A stretch of DNA of 64,000 bases from assembly GCA_963668545.1 (NCBI GenBank), contig OY764868.1, positions 1,488,001 through 1,552,000 on the forward strand. Reading direction: 5' to 3'. The notes beneath the pieces are model-generated. The model searched no databases and was not told the origin of the DNA. It was given only the letters and a program-made list of their open reading frames with translations. Positions 41,063-50,315 of the stretch are shown here, piece after piece (position 1 is the first letter of the stretch; every line of letters starts with the position of its first letter). The DNA comes from G963662265 sp963668545 (GTDB taxonomy: Bacteria > Spirochaetota > Spirochaetia > CADAEX01). The position numbers were made by a program, and so were the translations under genes.

Positions 41063-42484
41063 CTATTTCACTGCTTTAGGAGATAAAATATCTGTTACTG
41101 TTCCTGCTGCTGTTTCAGAGGCAAAAGCGATTGTCTCTGAAAGGGACGGATGAGGATGAATCGATTCTGAAATGTCATAATAATCAGCGCCCATTTCAAT
41201 AGCAAGAACAGTTTCGGAAATCAGTTCGCCTGCATTAAGCCCGGATATACCTGCACCTGTAATTTTCTTTGTTTCAGGATCAAACAGCAGTTTTGTTGTT
41301 CCTGAAGATGCATCGGAAGAAAGAGCCCTTCCGCTGGCTGTCCACGGGAATACTCCGGTTTCATATTTTATCCCTTTTTCAAGCGCTTCCTTTTCAGTAA
41401 GGCCTGCCCAGGCAAGTTCAGGCGAAGTATAGGCTACTGAAGGGATAACAGAAGGGGTGAATTCAGAGTTTAACCCGGAAATTACTTCTGCAGCAATTCT
41501 GCCCTGATGAGAAGCCTTGTGAGCAAGCATGGGATTACCTGCAATATCCCCTATTGCATAGATCCCCGGGACACTTGTCTCTGTTTTACTGTTTACTGCA
41601 ATGAAACCTTTTTCATCAGTTTTAATTCCTGCATTTGATACCTCGATAAGGGATGAGCTGGGTATTCTTCCCACTGCAACAAGTATCCTGTCATATTCTG
41701 ATTCAATCTCCCTTCCCTTTTTGTCTTTCATGAATACTCTGATATTTTTACCTGAACAGTCTGAACCGGTAACAGTTGTTTCAAGCATGATTTTATCAAG
41801 TTTTTTCCTGAGCTTTCTGTAGAGCGGTTTGACAATATCTGCATCTGCTGCAGGAATTATCTGGTCCATGGCTTCCACAACAGTAACGGAAGAACCAAGC
41901 TCACTGTATACTGTCGCCATTTCAAGTCCGATTATTCCCCCCCCCACAATCAGGAGTCTTTCGGGAACTTCATTTATTTCAAGTGCATCTGTAGAGTCCC
42001 AGATCCTTTCATCATCAGGAAAAACAGAGAGTTTAACCGGTTTTGAGCCTGCAGCTATAATCATTTTTCTGAATGATATCTCTGAATAATCATCATTGCT
42101 GTCAAGGTATACCGAATTTTGATTCTTAATTCTGGCAGTACCGTAGATGATGTTGATATTTCTCAGTTCACAAAGTTTATGAAGACCTGAAACAAGCCTG
42201 TTTACTACATTGTTCTTATGGTCGCGCAGTAAATCTATATCAATCTCAGGGGCAGCGAACTTAATTCCATATTCTGAAACAGTTTCCGCTTCTTCCATAA
42301 CTGATGCTGCATGAAGAAGTGTCTTTGATGGTATGCATCCCACATTAAGACATACTCCTCCGATATTTTTTTCCCTTTCAACAATTGTTACAGATTGTCC
42401 CAGATCAGCAGCACGGAAAGCTGCTGTATATCCTCCCGGGCCTCCGCCCAGAACAAGAAGATCAGCATTATATATTCCTGGCAT
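41063..42484 (-). CDS. lpd: Dihydrolipoamide dehydrogenase (E3)
   Basis: A flavoprotein that reoxidises the dihydrolipoyl arm of E2, passing electrons to NAD. The 473-residue protein has an FAD-binding N-terminus (VLGGGPGGYTAAFRAADLG) and redox-active Cys45/Cys50 in GGVCLNVGCIPSKTLL. The NAD-binding block is LLIVGGGIIGLEMATVYSELG, and the C-terminal catalytic His is in IHPHPSLSE. It lies 69 bp downstream of aceF on the same strand, the last gene of the operon. Confidence 0.96.
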   Translation of the reverse strand: MPGIYNADLLVLGGGPGGYTAAFRAADLGQSVTIVEREKNIGGVCLNVGCIPSKTLLHAASVMEEAETVSEYGIKFAAPEIDIDLLRDHKNNVVNRLVSGLHKLCELRNINIIYGTARIKNQNSVYLDSNDDYSEISFRKMIIAAGSKPVKLSVFPDDERIWDSTDALEINEVPERLLIVGGGIIGLEMATVYSELGSSVTVVEAMDQIIPAADADIVKPLYRKLRKKLDKIMLETTVTGSDCSGKNIRVFMKDKKGREIESEYDRILVAVGRIPSSSLIEVSNAGIKTDEKGFIAVNSKTETSVPGIYAIGDIAGNPMLAHKASHQGRIAAEVISGLNSEFTPSVIPSVAYTSPELAWAGLTEKEALEKGIKYETGVFPWTASGRALSSDASSGTTKLLFDPETKKITGAGISGLNAGELISETVLAIEMGADYYDISESIHPHPSLSETIAFASETAAGTVTDILSPKAVK

Positions 42485-42553
42485 TAAAAAACCTCCAAAA
42501 GCTGTTTATTAGATTATAACTTAAGTACTGTCCAAAGATAATAACTTTAATAT

Positions 42554-43837
42554 TTAAACAAGAATATTTCTGATATCAGATAATACTTCACAAAGGTATT
42601 TAGTAAAATATGCACATTCTGCTCCGTCAATAATCCTGTGGTCATATGTTACGGATAAAGGAAGTATTGTTGCAGGTTTGAATACTTCCCCGTTCCACAC
42701 AGGTTTTATCCTCATCCTTGAAATACCGAGTATTGCAGCTTCCGGGGGATTTACTATAGGGGTAAAACCTGTTCCGCCGATACTTCCCAGGCTTGAAATG
42801 CTGAATGTACTGCCTTCAAGTTCCTGGAATTCAAGCCTGCCTTTTCTGGCTTTTTCAATAAGATTGTTTAATTCAGTATTTATTTCAAGAATTTTTTTCC
42901 TGTCGGCATTTTTCAAAACCGGTACAAGAAGTCCGTTGTCTGTGTTCACTGCAATTCCGATATTGTAGTATTTCTTTAAAACAAGGGTGTTTGATCTGCT
43001 GTCCAGAGTTGAATTGAAAACAGGAAAATTTTGAAGTGCATCTGCAGCTGCCTTTATTATAAAAGAAAGAATGCTGATTCTGGTATTGTGCTCAGCTGAA
43101 AGTTTTTTCCTGAAGGATTCCAGATCACTGATATCAGCCTCATCGAAATGTGTAACCTGGGGTATGGAAATCCAGCTCCTGTAAACATTTTCACCTGAAA
43201 GCTGTTTTATTCTGCCCAGGCTTTTTTCTTCAATTTCTCCATGTTTTTTAAAATCTTCGGCACTGTAGTTTTTTGCATAGGACTGGCCTGCAGAAGGTGT
43301 GCCGCCTTTAAAAACATCAGATACCTTCCTGAAGAGGTCTTCCCTGAGTATTCTCCCCTTGGGACCTGTTGCTTTTATGAGAGAAAGATCTACTCCCAGT
43401 TCCCTTGCAAGTTTTCTCACTGATGGTGTCGCATGATGGTATTTTCCATTATTTGACCTGTTTTCATCAGCATTATCAATGATACTCTTTTCTTTTCTGA
43501 TGTCCTGTAAAGGGGGAGATGAACTGATTTCTGCCGGTGAATTATCCTTTTCTGCATCTTTTTTAACTGTATCACTGCCTGTACCGGCCTGTTTTTCTGT
43601 TTCTTCAAGTTCTGCAATAATGTCTCCTCTGGAGACTTTATCACCTTCTTTAACCTTTACACTTGTTATGATACCTGATTCCGTTGACGGTATATCCATG
43701 ACAGCCTTGTCACTTTCAAGAGCAATAACCGGATCACCATTTTTAACGGAATCCCCCTTTTTTATATAGACTTCAACAATTACCACATCATTGAAATCAC
43801 CGATATCAGGAACTGTTATTTCTGCAGGACTGCCCAT
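42554..43837 (-). CDS. aceF: Pyruvate dehydrogenase E2, dihydrolipoamide acetyltransferase
   Basis: Core of the pyruvate dehydrogenase complex; transfers acetyl from lipoyl to CoA. One N-terminal lipoyl domain (Lys44 in ESDKAVMDIP) is followed by a linker rich in charged residues. The peripheral-subunit-binding domain spans about 132-170 (ATPSVRKLARELGVDLSLIKATGPKGRI). The catalytic domain ends with DHRIIDGAE (His400 and Asp404). The 427-residue length fits a single-lipoyl E2. It follows aceE by 9 bp. Confidence 0.96.
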   Translation of the reverse strand: MGSPAEITVPDIGDFNDVVIVEVYIKKGDSVKNGDPVIALESDKAVMDIPSTESGIITSVKVKEGDKVSRGDIIAELEETEKQAGTGSDTVKKDAEKDNSPAEISSSPPLQDIRKEKSIIDNADENRSNNGKYHHATPSVRKLARELGVDLSLIKATGPKGRILREDLFRKVSDVFKGGTPSAGQSYAKNYSAEDFKKHGEIEEKSLGRIKQLSGENVYRSWISIPQVTHFDEADISDLESFRKKLSAEHNTRISILSFIIKAAADALQNFPVFNSTLDSRSNTLVLKKYYNIGIAVNTDNGLLVPVLKNADRKKILEINTELNNLIEKARKGRLEFQELEGSTFSISSLGSIGGTGFTPIVNPPEAAILGISRMRIKPVWNGEVFKPATILPLSVTYDHRIIDGAECAYFTKYLCEVLSDIRNILV

Positions 43838-43846
43838 TGAATCCTC

Positions 43847-46507
43847 CTATGACCTGTATGGACTTTTTTTGTCAGGAACTATGTTGAAGATCTTCAGTGC
43901 TTTTTCTGTAGTTCCCTTTTCTATTAATCCCTCTTCCTCAAGACAGTTAACTGCTGTAAGTGCTATATAGAACCTGTCAACTTCAAAAAAACTGCGGAGA
44001 TTTTCCCTTGAATCGCTTCTTCCGAATCCGTCAGTTCCCAGAATTGATACTTTGCCGGGAATAAGCCTTCTGATCTGTTCAGGATAGGCCCTGATATAAT
44101 CTGTGCTGATTACCACCGGCCCTTTTCTTTCTTTCATGACAGATGTAAGATATGATGTTTTCCTCTCCTTGCCGGGATTATCCCTGTTCCATCTTTCTGT
44201 ATCAATACCGTCCCTGTGGAGCTGGTTGATACCCGGAATACTCCATATATCAGAATCAATATTGAAATTTTCCTTAAGAATATCAGAGGCAGCAATCACT
44301 TCCCTCAGAATTGCACCGCTTCCCATCAGCTGGACTTTTCTTTTGCTTTTCAATCCTTCCCTGAAGAGATAGATTCCTTTTACAATACCTTCTTCACATC
44401 CTGAAGGCATATCAGGATGTGAATAGTTTTCATTCATGACAGTTATGTAATAAAAAAGATTCTCCCCTTTTTCGTACATTCTTCTGAGTCCGTCCTGAAT
44501 TATTACAGCAAGTTCATAAGAGAACGAAGGATCATAGGAAAGGCAGCATGGAATTGCAGATGACATAATATGACTGTGGCCATCCTGGTGCTGAAGCCCT
44601 TCGCCGTTTAATGTTGTCCTTCCTGAAGTTGCGCCTATGAGAAATCCCCTTGCCCTGCTGTCTCCTGCAGCCCATGCAAGGTCCCCTATTCTCTGGAAAC
44701 CGAACATGGAATAGAAAATGTAAAAAGGTATCATGAATCTGCCGTAATTTGCCCCTGAAGTTGCTGCCGCCAGCCATGATGAAAATGCTCCGGATTCATT
44801 TATTCCCTCTTCAAGTATCTGTCCTGTCTGTTCCTCCCTGTACCACATCAGGGATTTTGAATCCTCAGGCTCGTACAGCTGGCCTGAGGAGGAATATATG
44901 CCAAGCTGCCGGAAAAGCCCCTCCATCCCGAATGTTCTTGCTTCATCAGGAATAACAGGTACTATTCTGTTTTTTATGTTTTCATCTTTCAAAAGTATTC
45001 CAAGGAGTCTTACAAATGCCATAGTTGTTGAGATTTCCCTTTCCCCTGTTGTTTTAAGCAGGACACTGAAGAAATCAAGATCAGGAATTTTCAGCTGTTC
45101 AGCAGCATCAGATCTTGACGGGATAAAACCTCCCAGATACTTTCTCTGTTTTTTTATAAATACATCCTCTGGACTGCCGTTTTCAGGCCGTATGAAAGGA
45201 AGGTCCTGGAGTTTGTCATCGATTAAAGGAACATGGTAGTGGTCCCTGAATTCCCTGAGTGCGTTATACTCGAGCTGTTTCAGATTATGGGCTCCCATGG
45301 AAGCTTCAGCCTCTTTTCCAAGTCCGAAACCCTTGATTGTCTTGACCAGAATAACTGTCGGCTCGTTTTTATGTCTGACAGCGACTGAAAAAGCTTCATA
45401 TATTTTTCTCGGATCATGTCCACCCCTTGTCATCTGCCAGAGTTCATTATCAGTCTTATCCTTTACAAGGTCACTCAGATACGGGTCATCACCGAATATC
45501 TTTTCCCTTAAATACTCAGGTCCTCTTGCACGTATTGTCTGGAAATCACCATCCACCATTGAATTGAGTTTTTTGTAGAGAATTCCCTTTTTATCCCGGG
45601 ACATGATCTCGTCCCATTCACTGCCCCATATTATTTTAATGACATTCCAGCCTGCTCCCCTGAAAACAGCTTCCAGTTCCTGAATGATTTTTCCGTTGCC
45701 CCTGACCGGGCCATCAAGCCTTTGAAGGTTGCAGTTGACTACAAAAATAAGGTTGTCCAGATTTTCTCTTGAGGCTGTTGAAAGGGCCCCCCTGGATTCA
45801 GGCTCGTCTGACTCACCATCCCCCATGAAAACCCATATCTTTCTTTCACTTTTTTTGATGATATTTCTTGCTTCAAGATATTTCATGAATTTGGCCTGGT
45901 ATACAGCTGTTACAGGCCCCAGCCCCATTGAAACTGTTGGAAACTGCCAGAAAGAAGGCATGAGCCATGGGTGAGGATATGAAGAAAGGCCTCTCCCTTC
46001 AGTTTCCTGTCTGAAATTAATGAGATTTTCCTCAGTCAGTATCCCTTCAACAAATGCTCTTGAATATATTCCGGGAGATGAATGACCCTGAAAATAAACA
46101 AGATCAGGACCGTTCTCCGATTCCGGTCCCCTGAAAAACCAGTTGAAACCGACTTCATATATTGATGATGATGATGCATAGCTTGCAAGGTGTCCGCCCA
46201 GATGCCTGCCTCCGCTGTTTGCCCTTACAACCATTGCCATGGCATTCCACCTGACATAAGCTGCAACATTTCTTGCAGTCAGTGAATCATCATGAGGTAT
46301 GGATGGAGGTTTTTCAGAAAAAACAGTATTGATATAAGGTGAAATAATCCCCGGAGAAGTTTTAATTCCAAATGATCTGGCTGTATCAGTAAGCAGATTA
46401 AGAATATAATCTGCTTTTTCTTCTCCTTCCGACATTATCAGTGCCCTGAAAGAATCGATCCAGTCTCCTGTTTCCGCGGGATCCGGATCATTATAGATAT
46501 TTTCCAT
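43847..46507 (-). CDS. aceE: Pyruvate dehydrogenase E1 (homodimeric, AceE type)
   Basis: Decarboxylates pyruvate with thiamine diphosphate and acetylates E2. The 886-residue protein is of the E. coli-type homodimeric kind. The ThDP motif is near FMGDGESDEPESRGALS, and GLGPVTAVYQAKFMKYL and EGLQHQDGHSHIM are family blocks. It is the first gene of the aceE-aceF-lpd operon. RBS AAGGGATG lies upstream. No regulator gene such as pdhR is adjacent. Confidence 0.96.
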   Translation of the reverse strand: MENIYNDPDPAETGDWIDSFRALIMSEGEEKADYILNLLTDTARSFGIKTSPGIISPYINTVFSEKPPSIPHDDSLTARNVAAYVRWNAMAMVVRANSGGRHLGGHLASYASSSSIYEVGFNWFFRGPESENGPDLVYFQGHSSPGIYSRAFVEGILTEENLINFRQETEGRGLSSYPHPWLMPSFWQFPTVSMGLGPVTAVYQAKFMKYLEARNIIKKSERKIWVFMGDGESDEPESRGALSTASRENLDNLIFVVNCNLQRLDGPVRGNGKIIQELEAVFRGAGWNVIKIIWGSEWDEIMSRDKKGILYKKLNSMVDGDFQTIRARGPEYLREKIFGDDPYLSDLVKDKTDNELWQMTRGGHDPRKIYEAFSVAVRHKNEPTVILVKTIKGFGLGKEAEASMGAHNLKQLEYNALREFRDHYHVPLIDDKLQDLPFIRPENGSPEDVFIKKQRKYLGGFIPSRSDAAEQLKIPDLDFFSVLLKTTGEREISTTMAFVRLLGILLKDENIKNRIVPVIPDEARTFGMEGLFRQLGIYSSSGQLYEPEDSKSLMWYREEQTGQILEEGINESGAFSSWLAAATSGANYGRFMIPFYIFYSMFGFQRIGDLAWAAGDSRARGFLIGATSGRTTLNGEGLQHQDGHSHIMSSAIPCCLSYDPSFSYELAVIIQDGLRRMYEKGENLFYYITVMNENYSHPDMPSGCEEGIVKGIYLFREGLKSKRKVQLMGSGAILREVIAASDILKENFNIDSDIWSIPGINQLHRDGIDTERWNRDNPGKERKTSYLTSVMKERKGPVVISTDYIRAYPEQIRRLIPGKVSILGTDGFGRSDSRENLRSFFEVDRFYIALTAVNCLEEEGLIEKGTTEKALKIFNIVPDKKSPYRS

Positions 46508-46609
46508 AAATTACATCCCTTTGCATCCAGTTTTTTATAATTATCTTTCATAATAACTGATTATGCAAATTGCAGACCTTAAAATGGATGTAATAACAGA
46601 TTATTTGTT

Positions 46610-46780
46610 TCAGTAGCCGCCGGTCAGCAGTTTGAAAACAACATATATCCAGCCCAGCAGACCGTGAATAATTGCCCAGAATATGCTTCTGTTGACTGAA
46701 AAGCTGATAACCATGGCAAGTGCTGATCCGAATCCTATACCTGTTCTGACTGCTGAATTTTTTACAATATGCATTTCCAT
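46610..46780 (-). CDS. Small membrane protein (56 residues)
   Basis: A short gene of 57 codons. It starts MEMHIVKNSAVRTGIGF and has two short hydrophobic stretches (GIGFGSALAMVISFSV and IFWAIIHGLLGWIYVVFKLL). AAGGAAG lies 5 nt before the ATG. The pattern of His-Gly-Leu-Leu-Gly-Trp between hydrophobic residues is like that of a family of small bacterial membrane proteins of unknown role that I have seen elsewhere, but I cannot name it. It lies between aceE and a CDGSH gene, on the same strand as both. Confidence 0.6.
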   Translation of the reverse strand: MEMHIVKNSAVRTGIGFGSALAMVISFSVNRSIFWAIIHGLLGWIYVVFKLLTGGY

Positions 46781-46804
46781 AATTCTTCCTTTTTTATCAT
46801 AATA

Positions 46805-47413
46805 CTATAGATTTTTCATGTGGGAACCGTCACAAAGCGGTTTTTTAGAAGATTTTCCGCATCTGCAGAGACAGAAATGATCTGTATCGGGAATATATTT
46901 TTCAGAATTCATATCATCACTGAAGGAAATATCGCCCCTGCAGTTAAGAGGACCTTTCTCCTGTACCTCAATTTCTGTTTTGCTGAAGTAGTTTTTTTCA
47001 TGCTTTCCCCTGTATATATAGGTCAGGGCGCCTGAAGGACACTTCCTGATTGTCTCAATAATATCTTCAGCAGCAGCTCCGTCCGGGTTATAGATGGGTT
47101 TATCATGTGTGCCGAATACAGATTCAAGTTCACCGCAGAAACCTGCCCCCATACAGAGGTACCTGTCAAAAACAATGGTTATATCTTTTCCTTCATAGTA
47201 TTCAGGATCAGGTTTATTCTTGTCGATTCTTTCAGGCGAAAAATCTGAATCAATATGAGAACCGTCACAGAAAGGCTGGCACTCTGATTCCCCGCATCTG
47301 CAGAGTGAATATGTGCACTGGGTCCTGAGTGTTTCACCCTGGCTGTTTACAAGATCCGAGTTTTTGACAATATAGGGGTTATCACAGTCTGTTATTATTT
47401 CTCCCTTTTTCAA
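46805..47413 (-). CDS. CDGSH iron-sulfur protein with a Fer4-like middle domain
   Basis: A 202-residue protein with CDGSH-type 2Fe-2S motifs at both ends: CRCGESECQPFCDGSH (about 36-51) and CLCRCGKSSKKPLCDGSH (about 180-198). A divergent ferredoxin-like middle spans about 75-135 (LCMGAGFCGELESVFGTHD and IRKCPSGALTY), with Cys spacing suited to one more cluster. This three-part layout is known in bacterial CDGSH proteins and suggests an electron-transfer or cluster-handling role. It overlaps the hydrolase gene upstream by 4 bp (ATGA). Confidence 0.9.
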   Translation of the reverse strand: MKKGEIITDCDNPYIVKNSDLVNSQGETLRTQCTYSLCRCGESECQPFCDGSHIDSDFSPERIDKNKPDPEYYEGKDITIVFDRYLCMGAGFCGELESVFGTHDKPIYNPDGAAAEDIIETIRKCPSGALTYIYRGKHEKNYFSKTEIEVQEKGPLNCRGDISFSDDMNSEKYIPDTDHFCLCRCGKSSKKPLCDGSHMKNL

Positions 47414-48396
47414 GTTGCGACCTCATTCATTTTTTTCAGTAAATTATGATATTTATTCTTCAGAAATGTGAAGAAACTTTTCTTTTCCCCTGAGATAAAA
47501 TCAGATAAAGCTTCTGAAAATTCCGGTGTCCTCAGGTATCCGTATGATTTATGGGGATTTTTTATACCCTCTATCTCATAATCATTGGTTACGATAAAAT
47601 CAACAGGTTCAACACCATAACTGTTGGGGCTGAAATCATCGGAAAGCCTGAAATCAAATGCAATCCTGTCAAGCGGGTCTGAAAAGTTATACCAGTGTCC
47701 TGTTATTCCCGGAGGTGCGCTCATTGAAGTATCACTGTTTCCGAAAGACCTGTTTTCAGCAGCTATCTTACCCAGTACAACAGGAAGCCCGAGTGGTGAA
47801 CCGATGGTTGCGAAAGTGTTGATTTTAATATCAGGAACCTGGAATTTAAGAACATCAAATGCGATAATTGAACCCATGGAATGGGCAATCAGGAAAATAT
47901 CGTGACCCCTGTATTTTTTCAATACAGAGGAAGCCCGGTTTCTTATCAGATCACGGGCATTATATATGCCTCCGTCCAGGGTTGTGCTGTTGATGTTGTA
48001 GTAAATATGGAGGTCTGAAAAGTATTTTTTCAGAATACTGTCTGTAAGGCCCTCAAAATTGAGAGTGTAGTCATCATTCAGAAATATATTATTCATTGCA
48101 TCATCAATGAGGGAATGAATTTTCTGCCTTGCCTTGCTTGTTTCAGGGAATTTTCTGTCTGATGATTCAATATACTTTTCCCTGAAATAAAGTGGGCTGT
48201 TCCTGTCGGTAACAGTCTCGTCAAGATGCCCGGGATATAGAATATCTGCCCAGTAAATCATTTCGAAACGGGGAAGATCCGCTTTTCTGCCTGCTTTTTC
48301 AAGACCTTCAAGGATTGCCATCTTCCACCATTTTTCAAGCGTTTTCCCTGCAGGTTTGTTTCCAAGTCCATGTATTGCAATTATGACTTTTCCCAT
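47410..48396 (-). CDS. Alpha/beta-hydrolase family protein
   Basis: A 328-residue serine hydrolase-like protein. The N-terminal strand VIIAIHGLGNKPAGKT carries the oxyanion His-Gly, and the nucleophile elbow is FLIAHSMGSIIAFDVL (GxSxG variant HSMGS). The C-terminal part contains a candidate His near NPHKSYGYL. The substrate is unknown; similar proteins are labelled lipase-like or hypothetical. It overlaps the CDGSH gene by 4 bp. It is divergent from the MIP18-like gene, with 72 bp between the starts. Confidence 0.8.
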   Translation of the reverse strand: MGKVIIAIHGLGNKPAGKTLEKWWKMAILEGLEKAGRKADLPRFEMIYWADILYPGHLDETVTDRNSPLYFREKYIESSDRKFPETSKARQKIHSLIDDAMNNIFLNDDYTLNFEGLTDSILKKYFSDLHIYYNINSTTLDGGIYNARDLIRNRASSVLKKYRGHDIFLIAHSMGSIIAFDVLKFQVPDIKINTFATIGSPLGLPVVLGKIAAENRSFGNSDTSMSAPPGITGHWYNFSDPLDRIAFDFRLSDDFSPNSYGVEPVDFIVTNDYEIEGIKNPHKSYGYLRTPEFSEALSDFISGEKKSFFTFLKNKYHNLLKKMNEVAT

Positions 48397-48468
48397 ATCA
48401 GCATAATAACACGGAAATATAAAACTTAAATATTTTGATTTTTATTTTTCTGTTGGTATTTTATTATT

Positions 48469-48741
48469 ATGGATGATGCAATGAAAAGGCGGATAGATTC
48501 TGTCCTTGACAGGGTAAAAGACCCTGAAAGCGGTTTAAGTGTTTCTGAACTGGGGCTTGTAAAAAAACTGAGGTATTCTGAAGAGAAAAAACACCTCTAT
48601 GTTTTCACGGATTTCCAGGCACACCAGCCGGGATGTTTTACATGCGCGGCAATAGCATCGCTTGTTATGTCGAAAATACGGAATGATCTTGAGAATGTAT
48701 TTAATAATGAATTCCCGGATATTGAAATAGAATTTGTATGA
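48469..48741 (+). CDS. MIP18/DUF59 (PaaD-like) family protein
   Basis: A 90-residue protein. Near the N-terminus VKDPESGLSVSELGLVKKL matches the DUF59/MIP18 pattern (usually V.DPE.g.sv.elGlv), found in Fe-S cluster assembly proteins such as SufT and PaaD. The middle AHQPGCFTCAAIASLVMSKIRNDLE keeps a CxxC. The partner is unknown. It is close to the CDGSH/Fe-S gene but on the opposite strand. The short hairpin CCCGGAT/ATCCGGG at 48757-48783 lies between it and the convergent peptidase gene. Confidence 0.75.
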   Translation: MDDAMKRRIDSVLDRVKDPESGLSVSELGLVKKLRYSEEKKHLYVFTDFQAHQPGCFTCAAIASLVMSKIRNDLENVFNNEFPDIEIEFV

Positions 48742-48770
48742 AACAATCCTGAGCTGCCCGGATAGTTTTA

Positions 48771-50315
48771 TTAAAAATCCGGGAAGACAGCTCTTATGTC
48801 AACCGGTATGTCTTCAAGTTTTTCAAGAGTACTTAGAAGGCTTTTATCCGGTTTGCCGTATCTTTCTATAAAATCTTCAGTTTCCTTCAATGTTCCTGAT
48901 GCTTCAAGACTGCAGAGTTTATCGAGAAGTTCCCCGGATGACTCAAGAATGCCGTTGCTGTTTATTTTGTATATTCCGCTGTCTGTCTCAATATTACCCT
49001 TTTCAGCAAACCAGTTCAGCTGAATAACGTTGGCAAGGCCGTGCGCCTCGTGAATGCCGAAACGTACTGACCTGAAAAGCGCTGAAAGGTATGAAGCCAG
49101 AAGCACCCTTTCATCATATTTTTCAATTCCGTATCTGCCTCCCGCCTTAAGTATCAGGTAAAGCGCCCCTGTGTCTGCCTTTGCCTCCTCAATAGTTGAA
49201 TAGAATGAGGAAAGTGCTTTTGAAACCTCTTCGCCGCTTTTTCTGTATGCAGGTCCCAGGCCGTGGCTGATTTCATGCAGAAGCACAAATGTGAATAACG
49301 GATCAAAGCTTATCTTTTCCCTTTTATCCAGTACCCTTTGTGCAATAGCCTTTGTTGCAGTATTGAATTTCGCCTTCATCACATTGTAAATCATTACCTG
49401 CTTCCAGCCCACATTGCCCCTTACCCATGAATCATTGGGCAGGTTGAATGCTGCAGGCATAACCCCGCTTGATGCCTCTCCTGCCGCATATATCTGGTTT
49501 ACAACAACAACAGGGGCTGAACCGCCGAATGCAGAGACAGAACCTGCAGGAAGGGGGAAAAGTTCTGAAAGTTTATCTATGTTGCTCTCTATTTCCTTCA
49601 GGGCGGAGCATTTTTCATGGTCGACAATCATCAGCATGCTCTCATAGGTTGCCTTGAGTCCCATGAGGGCGTCTGCATATACCTCATAAGGTCCTATTAC
49701 GATATCTATCGGGCTGTCTGTGAGCCTGACCCATTCGCTGTCATTTTTCCTGTAATCCCCGCTCAGAAGAGTCTCGGCCCGTGTAAGAAGATAGCTTCTG
49801 AGATTGCTGTGACTGATCAGTCCAGCCGCATTTCTCAGTTCTGAAGCAGCCTCTGAAAGGAGATCAGAGTAGTAGACATGATACGGTATTGAAACAAGGC
49901 CCCCCCCTTTTTCCCTGACTACTGAATAGTGGTCTCTTGCTTTTTCAAGCTCTTCAGGGGAGAGTTTCATTATTTTATCTGTTATTTCACTGTCTGAAAG
50001 TGTATCGGGATAAAATGCGCATCCTTTTCTTCTGTCCGGAATTCCGCTGAACTCTGATTTGAAATTTTCAAGCTCATTGTAGGGCCCCTTGAAAAAGCTG
50101 TAATACTGCTTTCTTGTTTCATCACTGGATGACATGACCTCTTTATAGTGATCCGGGAGATCCTCGTTCTGCTGAAGAATAAATATTTCAGTTATAACAT
50201 CCATTGCATTCCTGATATGGGGAAGCGCCTTTATTATATCTTCAGGAAGAGAAGAAATATCAGCTTCAATTTCGGCAGCTCTGTAGCTTTCAATAATTTT
50301 TTTTATCTTGTCCAT
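48771..50315 (-). CDS. M49-like zinc peptidase (dipeptidyl-peptidase III related)
   Basis: A 514-residue zinc peptidase-like protein. The Zn site is visible as LLHEISHGLGPAYR (HExxH) and EEAKADTGALYLI (third ligand Glu), as in the bacterial M49-like branch rather than in classical DPP III (which has HExxxH). No signal peptide. Start taken as ATG 50315 (MDKIKKIIESY) with AGGAG upstream; the longer frame to 50420 lies in the pepD gene. It overlaps pepD by 26 bp and probably acts on peptides in the cytoplasm, together with that enzyme. Confidence 0.82.
   Translation of the reverse strand: MDKIKKIIESYRAAEIEADISSLPEDIIKALPHIRNAMDVITEIFILQQNEDLPDHYKEVMSSSDETRKQYYSFFKGPYNELENFKSEFSGIPDRRKGCAFYPDTLSDSEITDKIMKLSPEELEKARDHYSVVREKGGGLVSIPYHVYYSDLLSEAASELRNAAGLISHSNLRSYLLTRAETLLSGDYRKNDSEWVRLTDSPIDIVIGPYEVYADALMGLKATYESMLMIVDHEKCSALKEIESNIDKLSELFPLPAGSVSAFGGSAPVVVVNQIYAAGEASSGVMPAAFNLPNDSWVRGNVGWKQVMIYNVMKAKFNTATKAIAQRVLDKREKISFDPLFTFVLLHEISHGLGPAYRKSGEEVSKALSSFYSTIEEAKADTGALYLILKAGGRYGIEKYDERVLLASYLSALFRSVRFGIHEAHGLANVIQLNWFAEKGNIETDSGIYKINSNGILESSGELLDKLCSLEASGTLKETEDFIERYGKPDKSLLSTLEKLEDIPVDIRAVFPDF

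Noticed and set aside
48757..48783. Hairpin CCCGGAT/ATCCGGG as a two-way terminator
   Set aside because: No U-tract on either strand, and it lies partly in the coding end of the M49-like gene.
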